64,000 nucleotides of DNA from Misgurnus anguillicaudatus (taxonomy: Eukaryota > Chordata > Actinopteri > Cypriniformes > Cobitidae), in assembly GCF_027580225.2 (NCBI RefSeq), contig NC_073346.2, positions 8,148,001 through 8,212,000 of the forward strand, in the 5' to 3' direction. The notes beneath the pieces are model-generated. The model ran no database searches, was not told the DNA's origin, and saw only the letters and a list, made by a program, of their open reading frames with translations. Positions 41,101 to 53,100 of this stretch are shown here, one piece after another (positions within the stretch are counted from its first letter, which is position 1; each line of letters begins with the position of its first letter). Made by a program: the position numbers and the translations under genes.

Positions 41101-44100
41101 ACGGTCGACCACCACCAACGTCTCCACGTTCAGTCTCTGGTACGGCTGAGGTTTGAGTATGATGGCTCGTTTCCCTCTAGGCATGAATTTGTATTCGTCC
41201 GGAAAGATATAGATATCTTCCTCAGGTGGTTTAGGCATATCTGTAACACAGTACCAAGACAACATCAAATGTCACACACTCATTGGTGCCTTTCCAATGA
41301 TAAATCTTTATTAGATCAGGAATATGCTGAATCTGTGTTTGAAAAATCAGGCCCATATGGAACGCTAATATACGCCACGTGTGTCAAACTGTATTAGCTC
41401 ATATCTCACATAAGATTTGGTTAGTGAATTGTTACTCGTGGTTCAAATGCAGTGTGAGGATACAGTGTATGTTTGGGGCTGGTGAGAATAATTCATCCCT
41501 GACTAAACACAATACAGGTGTCTGATGATGTCACGGTGTCAGAAATGAACACATGTTAGACATGACCCTTGAAAAGCTGTGACTTCATTGCATATGACCG
41601 CTTTCTGCCACCTTGTGACTAACCCGTTTAATTTAAACCAGCATGGTGAATATGCCAACTCTTAAGGTATATTTGGAGAGAGAGACCATCCTTACATATA
41701 TTTCTTCCGTCTTCCACAGTAGTGCCGTCTCTGCCGTGTCCTGTAGTGGTCGCCACTATGTGGTTTATGCTGATACTCCTCTGGATCTGTCTGTTTGTAT
41801 GAGGTCATCTCATCTCCCCACATGTAAGGGAATCCCGAATGCCTTCTGCTGGCAGACTTTGGCTCGGATGTCCTCCTTACTCTTCCGATGTTTGTCTTTG
41901 TGTCTGTCTGTGTGGATCTCTTGTACAGGATGTGGAGATGGTGATCAGGCGGTGCGGAAAAGTTCTCCAGAAGTGCCTGATGTGGGTGCAGTGGCTTCAG
42001 GAAGTAATCAGCCTCTTGAGTCCTGATCAAACCTGACTAGAGGAAAAACACACACCAGTCAATGCCTCGCCATCTGATAAATACATTCTTTCGTTGTGCC
42101 ATAAAATTATAACATAATGGTTCTGTGCTTTGGAACATAAAACAGACGATTACTTAATGTTCTCAAGACACCTACAGATGCCAGATTATCAGATCACTGG
42201 GCCAGTCTGAAAGAAATCCATTTGGATTAAAAGCTATATTGCTGACCAAACCCTGTTGAAAAGACCTAGAGGAATTTCCATCAGCAAGATCCAACCAGTA
42301 AGAGTTCAATGGACATCCAGCTGAAACTGGGTCGTGGTGGTCGAGTCTCTTGTAGTTTTAGCTGGTTGTCAATGGAACTGGTTAAGAAGCCCTAAAGCCC
42401 AATTTATAGTCGTGTGTAAGCTTTACGCCGTAGCTACTTTTTTAAGCAAATTTTTTAACAGCGCATCAGTTCTACGCTCAGCAACAAAAGTCGCTGTTTA
42501 TTTACTTCCATTATTGCTGGTCTTCTCAAATCATACACAACAAGTTGTTTCTTCTTCGTTTGTGGGTTAACTTGCCAAGCTGCTTCATTGACGGTCATGC
42601 TGCTACGACGTGTGTTGGCACGTCGATGCGGATGACGACGCAAAAGTATAAATGAAAACTGATGCGGAACTTACGTCGTCGCGGCTACGCCATAGGACCT
42701 ATGCAGAGCTATAACAAGCCCTTAATGGGGACACCAGCAACTGGTACTACTATTATTTTAACATCATCGTCTGATCCCATTATTGTTAATTAGACAGCAT
42801 TTAAGATGCCATACTTACATGTAAAACAGACTCTAAACGTAGTTTGTGACATAAACACTTCAATTACACGTCTTTGGAGAGTCTGGTTATCAAAAACATA
42901 CTTCCCATGAGGACTCTTCAAACCCTCATCCAAATGTCATGTCAGGTCAGAATGGGAATTCACTTCAAAACTCATTTTGAGCACCCAGTTCACCACAGAC
43001 TGAAAATGATCCTTAATTGAGCTCGAAGGACTAGCTTCTCTCCAAACAAACAGACGAGAACCCTGCTGAGAACCTGTTTGAACCCAATGTGTATTTGATT
43101 ATTTTTCATCACTGCCAACAACACTTAAGTTCATTGCAAGGCAATCATGCAGACAATAGCCTGTAAAACATATGTTGAGCTCTGGGAATGGAAGACAGAG
43201 GCAAAGCAGGTTGGATTGAAGTTTTTTTGCTTAAGCTTTTGGGATAAGGGTGGACACATTCAGAGCTTTTATGCTCTATTGAATAATGCAGGATACTGTC
43301 AAGGACCAAATGTCTTTCATTTGCGTGATGCCCAGTGTCCATTTTGCAAGCATGTGTTTATGTACACATGCCTGTTCACAATCATCCATGTATGCATATG
43401 GGAGGAAGCACATGAGTGCTTACATCAGACTTTGAATGCTGCATGTTTCTGAACATTGAAAGGATGTTGATCTACTGTAATAAATGTCACCGATTAATAT
43501 CCTGTAATTATTTTCTTGTTCACTTTTGAGATGCCTACACAGTTGACCGGATATCTTCTCAAGAAGGTCGCCTTCATTTAATGGTTAAGTACACAAAGAG
43601 CAAAGCCATACCGATCTAGTCAGACTAAACAACGCAGATCATAGCGCGCATGGGATACACAGCTCATCACGTAATTAACGCCCGTATGTGAGGAAACTGC
43701 TGACAGATTTCAACAAGCGCCTTCTCAAACAAACACTTGCGTGATTGTCAACAGATGAATAAACACGCGAAACGACCGCTCGTCCTTAGAAAGCTTTTAC
43801 ATTGAAACTAAGGATGAGAAAAACAACTGATCCAGAAGACACAATGGATCCATTAATTCGCACATAGACACGTGTGTGGATAAAGGTGAAAATCTGATCA
43901 CGGCTGTAAAATTTATGACCCTGGATAAGAACTGCTGTCAGTCCTAGTAGATGATCCATGTAGACTGTATTTTTATAGTGCACCAGAAATAAAATGCATG
44001 TGAATGCCTAAAAATAACCACTGAAATCAAACTGGAAAAAAAAACATGTTAACTGGCTGTGTTAGTTAGGTCAAATGATATCATTAACAGCTTTAAGCAT

Positions 44101-47100
44101 ATTCATGCAGATGCTTTCAGAGCAGTGATTCATGACCCCCCCATCAGAGAAAAAAATAAACCTCGTAGACATAGACATAGAAAGGTCATACTGTCAGGCC
44201 TTTGATCCTTTATTAGACGTGAGTTCTTCAAAGAGCAAAATTACCTAGTTGTTTTTGGTGTCAAAGCAGAAACCCCGTGAGATACGCTCCACTCATGTCA
44301 CCAGATAAGTACGTTTGGTCAACAGAAGTGACCTCTTCCAGTGCAACTTTAAAAATAAAGTTCACTACTGCTAACTAACTGCTGCCTTTAGTGAAACTCA
44401 CATTTCAAGACTGATTCCCATAGTCAATTTGCTTTTTTAGCTGTTTATGCACCGTGCCATATGTCTTCTTACAATCCATCTGAAGTTTAGTCAGTAAACC
44501 CCACTGGAGCGTAATCATGGCTTCTAGTTAGTTGGGGAGGACAGTACCGATTGTCAAAAGCATAATTCAGACAGACAGTTATAGACCTTACTGTGACCTG
44601 TGTTGTGTTTTCTACTCGATTAAATCCACATGGTCTTTTTCAAATATTATGCACCATTCTTGGTTTATATCCTCTAGTTATTCAGCCCTATTGACTTCAG
44701 ACAGTCGAAAAACTTAAACACGCTTCATGGGTGATATGTGTCTGGATGAGTGCTTTGATGTTATCTTGGCATTGAGGAGCTGCAGGAAAGTGTTGCTGCA
44801 CTAGAACATATAATGTTGAACTATATTCATAAATACAACTGTTATAAACACACGTAAGCACATCATTTATAATTCTGGTTTTACATGACCTATTTTACTA
44901 TTGCATCTGCTGTCTAACATAGAAACCTAAAATGGCAACTGATATTCAATTGTAATGGCACGCCAACGGAGGAAAAATCACTATAGTATGAAAATTAATT
45001 ATATAGTATGAATCTATAACCTGATTTGGCTTAAAATTAGCCAAGTTAATTCATAAACAGTCTTCAGAACAGTCTCCATACCTTACCAGGATTCACAATG
45101 ACAAGCTTATAATATTTATATTTTATTTTATGTTGCGCGGATGGGTCGGAGTTTGTGGGAAATGTCATCACTTATTTTCAATACACATACCTGTAAACGC
45201 AACACATCCTCACCCCATGTCGTCAATATTTGACGACACTTGACCATTCGTCAATATGTGACGGGGAGGGTATACCTTTCGCGTCATTTTTTGACGAACT
45301 GGGGACTTCAATACTATTACGTCCGTTGCATTCTCTTTCCTATTTTCTTACCATTTTCGCGTCGGTTTAGGGTTAGATTACGCAAAATTAAACAGTGTAC
45401 GCGAAATTAAACAGTTGTCACCTGGCGTTGGGGTTAGAGTTAGGTACGACAGTTGTCACCTGGCGTTGGGGTTAGAGTTAGGTTTGGGTAGGGATGTCAT
45501 TATGTAAATCTAACCCTAAACCAACGCGAAAATGGTAAGAAAATAGGAAAGAGAATGCAACGGACGTAATAGTATTGAAGTCCCCAGTTCGTCAAAAAAT
45601 GTATACCCTCCCCGTCGCATGTTGGCGAGTGGTCAAGTGTCGTCAAGTGTTGACGACATGGGGTGAGGATGGGTTGGTAAACAGGGGCGTAGCAGCCATT
45701 TTAAAAGTGGGGGGGACAGTATGGTAATGTGACCTAAAGCTGATGTTCATAATAATACGTTCTAAATAGAATACCAATTGGCATTTTACAGCACCCTAGT
45801 GGCAATTTTGGGAACATGCCATGATAGCTTACATGAACCTATTTTTGTGAAATCATACTCACAATTTAAAAATACTGCAGGACTTTGAAACCAATGTGAG
45901 ACCATCTATATAGCCTACTTTATTTTTATGAAATAAAGATATGTTATGATAGTTACAGTATTTCAGTTACACTACATTTGTATTTTTGACACACGTAGGT
46001 TGTTACATGTATTTTCAATTTTGGATTTTAATTTCATTACTGTGCCTACCCATCTCCGTGGCCTCATCCGAGCGCACTTTCTCCGCCTTGCGTCTTTTGA
46101 AGACATGGGTACGCAGCACCATGACAGATAATAGACTCACACACCTTTGGCTAATGCATGGCCACACCGAAATTCTGAACTCCCTGGGCATTCGTCCCCC
46201 AAATCATGAGAGACTTTGGACTTTATTATACAACCGGCGCAATGCGCGACACGAGTGTCTTTTGCTAGAGCAAAGAGCGCGTTGATAATTTCCGCATACA
46301 GTATTAACGGGATGACAACGCGGGTTTGCTTATTACATACATGGATGCGAAGCAGCACAAAAACGCTTTTTAATATGAAAAAAGGATTAAAATGTAACAT
46401 ATTATTATTGAGTCTCTTGGACATAAATGATGACCGATTATGATACGTTAGAAGGCGTAAAGAGCTGCTTCATCTGTAGCTAAGTAAATAAATGCTTTAC
46501 TTTAAACGAATGCATCTATCTTTAAAAAAAAATTAAATGCTACCCCACGAATTTATTGTATATAATGACTCTGTACCTGTGGATATGGTAAGATGAGAAC
46601 GTTTGTAAATTCTTTATCTCTTGTTTGTAACAAATAAAGAATTTTTATAATACAAACCTTATATAAAGCCTAATATATTCTAAAAATGTAATTATACACC
46701 ATGTATTTTTTTTTATAAAAGTATACAATATCAGAACTAAACCCATTATTATTTTTGTTCAATTTATGAATTATAAGTTAAAAAAGAGTAATAGTACTAT
46801 TTAGTAATAAAAAGATCTATATAAAATATACTAGGTATGTTACTGTGAGAATATTTTACCACTGTTAATCGACGTGTGATTTAAAAACGAAAGTAAAATA
46901 TGTTCGTCCGCATGGACATTAAAAATTTTGAAGTTTAATTAATATTATGTTGTTATAATATTATATGTTGTATGTAAATATGTTCTATGTATGTATATCT
47001 GAAGTTATAACGAAAGTAATTTCCCCTGGGATTATTAAAAGTATTTCTGCTTCTGATTAATAGCGCATATATTTATCTGATAACTGATGTTGTCTGTGTG

Positions 47101-50100
47101 TTTCAGACCCTGGCTGTGTGCACTGAAGTGTATATGACAATAAAGTAGTAAAACTCAATGTATTTATTTTTAAAATGTATTTTAAATAGGCCTAGGCTCA
47201 TAGGTTTTTGTTAAAAAAATTATTTCACAGCACCCGCTGTTCAAAATGACTTCCAGCGGCCCTGAATCAAAACATCAAAACTTCCAAGCTTTTTACAATT
47301 AGATTATCTTTAATCCTGTTGCTTCATTACTTTAAACTTTGTTTTAAATCTCAGTTATGGATTAACTTTAATGTATGATGAGTTCAAATACATTTTCTAC
47401 AATTAAATATGTGGCTAAATCATCAGAAACAGACACCGCGAGCGTGGTGGCACTATTCAAAGATGCGTTTATTATAACGTCTCAACAGAGTGAGTTTGAC
47501 GGTTTAAAATATTACTTAACACTACCAGTGACAGCTCCCGATGCTCGTATGCGCTTCTCCTCTGTCACGCGCTCCAGTCAGAAACTGAGAGTCAATGAAC
47601 GGACACACGGTGGTGCTTCATGACAAATGCGTCGCGTCGGCACATCTTGTTCATTCATTATATCACAATAACTGAGCTTCGCAATATTTCCTGCCACATT
47701 GCTTCGTTCATCAATACAATTGATTGTTTTAAAAGATCGTCAAATGTGTTTATTTGAATAAGATCTTTAGATTACCGATGTATAGTGATTTATAATAGGC
47801 TCCAAAAAATATATTACATTTGCCTGCATAAACTGTTTATTTTCTTTATGAATGACAACGTCAACATTTGTTGCTGTTTAATTACACCAGCAGATTCATC
47901 AGCGCAGATGATGGGTTTAACATAAATACGTTTTAATCTATATTATAAGATTTGTAAGCTGTGTTTAAATGTAAGTGGTGCAACACAACTCGAATTAAAA
48001 TTAAACTGAGATAAACAAACCATATTTTAGATCTAATTTGTGTCATCACGACATACTGCAACATTATCTAACGTGTGTTTGAAAAAAATTAGGCTAATCG
48101 TCCTTTGCTTTTTTCTGGAGTGCATTTTGTCTCAGACGGCGTAATAGCAAAAGTGAATAAACAAACTTCACAAGAGCAACAAGAGATTTGAAGCTCATGC
48201 TCTGTGATTGGCTGAATGTTAGTTCACTCAAATCTAAGTAACAAATCAGAGAACACTGTACATGACGCACTGCGCTGTTGCTCTGCGGAGCTCGCCTTCG
48301 TCTCTCATTAAAAATTTATGACTTCCGGCCACTTTGATGCTTGGTGGCCTTGTGAACGCACAGTAAAAGTGTGTGTGTGGGGGGGGGGGGGTCGTGACCC
48401 CCCCGTCCCCCCCGGTTGCTACGCCCCTGCCTGTAAATAGGCCAAGCATGAAAAGTGTTTGGGGTGGGTGTTCGAGGAAAAGTTACAGATTGCAGCTCTG
48501 TTAATAAATTCTGAATATTAACCAGCAACAGTGTTGGAGAAAGTTACTTTTAAAAGTAATGCATTACAATATTAAGTTACTCCCCAAAAAGTAACTTACT
48601 GTGTTACTTAGTTACTTTTCATGGAAAGTAATGCTTACGCTACCTATTAGTTACTTTTGCATTACTTTTTCTTGGCTGAGGCTTAATCTCTTTCAGGCCT
48701 TGCAGGTGTTTTTTATGACTCAGAAGTTCTGCATTCAGAAATTGCATATTTCATCACAAAAATGTCGAGCTCTGCCCTGCCATCTCAGTTTCTGACTTAA
48801 ACTGTTCCCACACAGGCGTACCCAGGTAAAAAAGTAGTACACTTCCATTCTATACTTAAAGGTCCCGTTCTTTCTATGTTTTTGAAGCTTTGATTGTGCT
48901 TATAATGGGCAATATAACATGTGTTCATGTTTCACGTGTAAAAAAACGTGGTATTTTTCACACAATTGACTTATCTGTATAGCGCTGTTTTCAATGTCCT
49001 CCAAACAGTCTTTCTTGTTCTATGAAGTCCCTCCTTCAGAAATACGTAACGAGTTCTGATTGTGTAGTTTGTTTAGTGTGTTGTGATTTGATACCAGCTT
49101 AACTTAGCAGAGCCGTTTGAGCCAAAGCTGGCGACTGATGTATTCCTGTGGGTGGAATTTAGTCAAAAAAACAGTTTTACTGACGTCATTAAAGCAGGAA
49201 ATAGAGGGCTGTAGTCCAAACCGGCCGTTCGCTGTAGGCTTTGAAAGAGTAATTCTATTAAAGAAAATATATCGCCTGGCAGTGAACTTTGAGCTTTATC
49301 ATTTTACAGGTATTATTTATGCTATTATAGCAACATTACACACTAACTATGGTTTTAAAAATGGGATCAGGAAGAACGTAACCTTTAAAGTGCTTTATTT
49401 TCGCACACTAATTTTTTACTTAATATACTAAAAATTCATCTTTAATACTTCTTAAGATGTTCTTAAGATTATCTAAGTGTACTTCACTGTGCTATTTTGA
49501 GACACCATGAATATGAACTAAATGCACTTTTAACATACTATCTTTGTATGAAAAATTTATTTAGTTAAAACTTGTATTAAACATGAACTCAACTTCCATA
49601 CAAAGGTGGGTTCAAGTTTACTAAAAGTGGTACCTAAATACATTTTTTAAATACATTTTTAGCACATTTAAGTTCACATCCATGATGTCCCAAAATAGCA
49701 CAGTGAAGGATACTTCACTACCTAAGAACTTCTTAAAAAGTACTAAAGAATTTTTAGTATATTTAGTACAAAATTAGTGTGCGAAAATAATGCACTTTAA
49801 GTACCTATGGAAGTGTACTTCTTTTTATGCATAGAGTGCATAATGTGACTACGTTTAGTTTAATTCAGTACATTTTTTTTATCAAATTAATTAAACTAAA
49901 AACGTAACTCGCATTACTTTTATGAAAAAGTAACTCAAATGTCAAGGTTTACATTAAAAAAGTAATGCCTTACTTTACTCAATACTTCAGAAAAGTAATA
50001 TTATTACGTAATGCACATTACTTGTAATGCGTTACCCCCAACACTGACCAGCAATGACATTAAAATTAATGTAAAGTCTTTTGCATAAGGACCCTGCCCT

Positions 50101-53100
50101 AAAGTGTTTCATCTACATCAAAAAAGATCATTGATTTAGTTCATTTATATTTTTATTTCTCTTAAGGGGCACATATTAAGCAAAATCCACTTTTGGACAT
50201 AAATGTGTTTGCAGTATGTGACCCTACAATAAAAAACACCCTCTCCTTTTTTAACCCCCATTAAACCAGAACAGTCTCATTAGACATGCCATCTTGTTTT
50301 TTTTGTTAATGTGATGTCACACTAACAAAGCCCCACCCACAGCCACTGGCTGATTGGTTAATTTTACCTTAAAGCTTTTCTAAATGTGTCAGTTAATACC
50401 TCGTAGCGCTAATACAGCTAAAGATACTATTGTCTCAGACTGTATGCAAAGGAATCAGATCAATTTCAACCCATAAATGCTCTTTGTCTGTTGATAAGGG
50501 AGTAAGGAGCTGTAGCTCATTTGCATTTTAAGGTGAAAAAATGCTCCACTCTAAATAGGGGCATATTGGACATGCTATAACAAATGATCTGTGGGGTATT
50601 TTGAGCTGAAACTGCACAAAAAACATTCTAGGCACACCTGAGACGTATATTACATGGTGTAAAAATGGGCATAACATCAGAAATAATCTGAAAGTTTACA
50701 CTTCAAATTCAATGCAATGCAATACGGAAAACGTTTTTGCCATCTCCTGAAACTGATCTGCTGTACTAAACATGTAAAATATGGCACATTCTAGTGCAGA
50801 AATGAATTTCACTTTTGTCATAGAGTTTGAATGATTGTGCTTTGAACTAGTGGGTGATGTAATGGATAAACAACAGTCTAATTTATTTAACAATTAAATC
50901 TAGTCTCATGGAATGGGGGAATCCCGAAGGGGAAACCACAAATTTGTTGATGTATCCAAGGGGAATGTACAGTATACCATTCATCCATGCCAGCGACCAT
51001 CTCAAAATCTTAAATCAATTCACGCACATGGCATTTACAGTAAAACCTCGAGCACACAGTTTAGCACAAGTACAAATCCATGTCGTCAAGTGGGAGTGGC
51101 ACTGTTACCACATTCTTGCATAACACGCAAGAATCATTGCCATCAAATCTGTGCTTCCTTCTTCCAGGTCCATGACAACCTTAACTAAAAACAAATGTCT
51201 AGGCTGCCTCCTTAAATACCGCTCATGAAATTACACACTGAGAACTACAAGGTGCAAATAGCAGTCATAAAGCGTCAGAAGACGCTACCTGGGAGAGAAA
51301 TAACAGCTGCGCTCCCGCAGTCAGGGAAACGGGCAGATCCGGACATGACCTAAGAGTCCTAATCAAAGGAGCTGAGCGGATATCTGAAGCCTGTGAAAGA
51401 TGCACCTGATGTGCCTACTATTTCCATCAGAGAGAAGATTGTACTCGTCTGGATGCATTTAGAAGTTGAAATCGGTCTAGATAGTTTATGTGCCAGCTGG
51501 AGATACTTGAGAAGGTGTCAATGTTTCATTTTTAAATCCTGTTACATCATCTCGGTGACTACTGTAACTGTTGCTTTTCTTGAAATGGGCACATTATGAA
51601 TTGTACAACATTTGGAGTCTTTAAGAAGTAGTTCAACAAACGCATATAAACAATTTACAAATTTGCCATTACTGACTCTCATGTTGTTCTAAACCTACTA
51701 CATTTTTTTATTTAAAAATTTTATTTAATCACAAAATGATCATATCCTTAAAACTCTAAAACTCTAAGTCACCTTATCAAAAAGATATGAATATGAAAGA
51801 TATGAAAAGTCAATATGACTCAATATCCCATAGCCATATTACAGGTTTGTGAGGAACAGACTGAAATGTAAACAATTACTTACTCACTAGCTGCGTTCCC
51901 ATTACCTCTCAAATTGCGCAAATTGACATTGGAAACCAGTCAATTCCGCAAAAATATATCGCAAAAAGTTTTTATGCTCGCATGAGAAGGATTTTCAGGT
52001 AAGTGATCCTGTGTGCATCACGTGTCTTGTCAAAATAAGAGCCTGCTACAGACGCGTCTAAAGGGTTTACGATAAAAGAGACGCTCGGGTTTGCCAGATA
52101 CTCGCATAATCTCATGCGTAATCATAGTTTAGTGTTAAGGGAGTGTCTTACGTTTCTTTTATCATAAACGGTTTTGACGCGTGTGCAGCAGGCACTTATT
52201 TTGACAAAACACGTAATGCACATGGTTCACACGACACAACAAACACATAATTTTGAAAACACAAGCAACACACATGACACTATGAACACATATTTTGAAT
52301 TTGTCCCCCTCGGAGCAGTCATAAGCCGCTACTGCTCCCAAGTATAACCTATACGTTCTTTAATGCTTGAATAACACTCCACGTCTCCTTCGATTCAAAT
52401 AACGGCGTAGCCTCTTATGGAATGGCTGAAATTCCACAAGGGGGCGTATTTGTTCCTCAGACATTGCACAATAAATGTGACATCCGAATATATCATTATA
52501 AATCGTGAATGAAAAGTGAGATTCGAACAAATGTCCGGTATTAAGCTAATTGTATACAGTACAGTATTTATATCATAATTCGGTCAGAAACTTCAAGATT
52601 GTGAGGCGACCAAATTGTTTTGGATTAAAAGGCTTGAAAATTCCATTTCCTTGGACTTTTGGGGATTTATGAACAATTTGTTTTGGACAGTTTCACCGAA
52701 GCGGATAAAGGGAAGATTAAGTAAATATCCTAAATCTGCGTCGCCCTGTTCAGGTAACTAACAACTAGATTACAGTTTTATGACTGCTATAAATCATTTT
52801 ATGTTTTGTGTGTGCACTTAATGGAATCCTGAGAGTCTAAGCTTTCAAACGATGTGCTGCATATCACCATATATTTTGAAGATTTAAAGCTTCGAAGTTA
52901 CAATGACGTTTATGCAGCCTCACGTGCAAGGGAGGGGGTGTGCCGTGTACAGCACAGTGATCCTTATCAGGTTAAAATAACCAACATCCATCGATGTGAT
53001 GTTTGGAATGACTTATCGGGAGAGGAATATCATTGATTAGTGGAAACAGTCATTTCACATAAGTCTTTAGAAGACTTAGGGCCAGATTCCCTCATTTGGG

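Noticed and set aside
41241..41700. Intron 3 as a U12 AT-AC intron
   Set aside because: The donor is ATATGTAAG rather than ATATCCTT, the intron ends in AG, and no TCCTTAAC branch site is seen.
41692..42030. TTG at 42030 as a start codon
   Set aside because: It is an internal Leu codon of exon 3 (SGLIRTQ); the exon begins at a splice acceptor.
8690..45540. TTAGGGTTAG blocks as interstitial telomeric repeats
   Set aside because: Each is one or two units embedded in a conserved palindromic core with fixed flanks, not a TTAGGG array.
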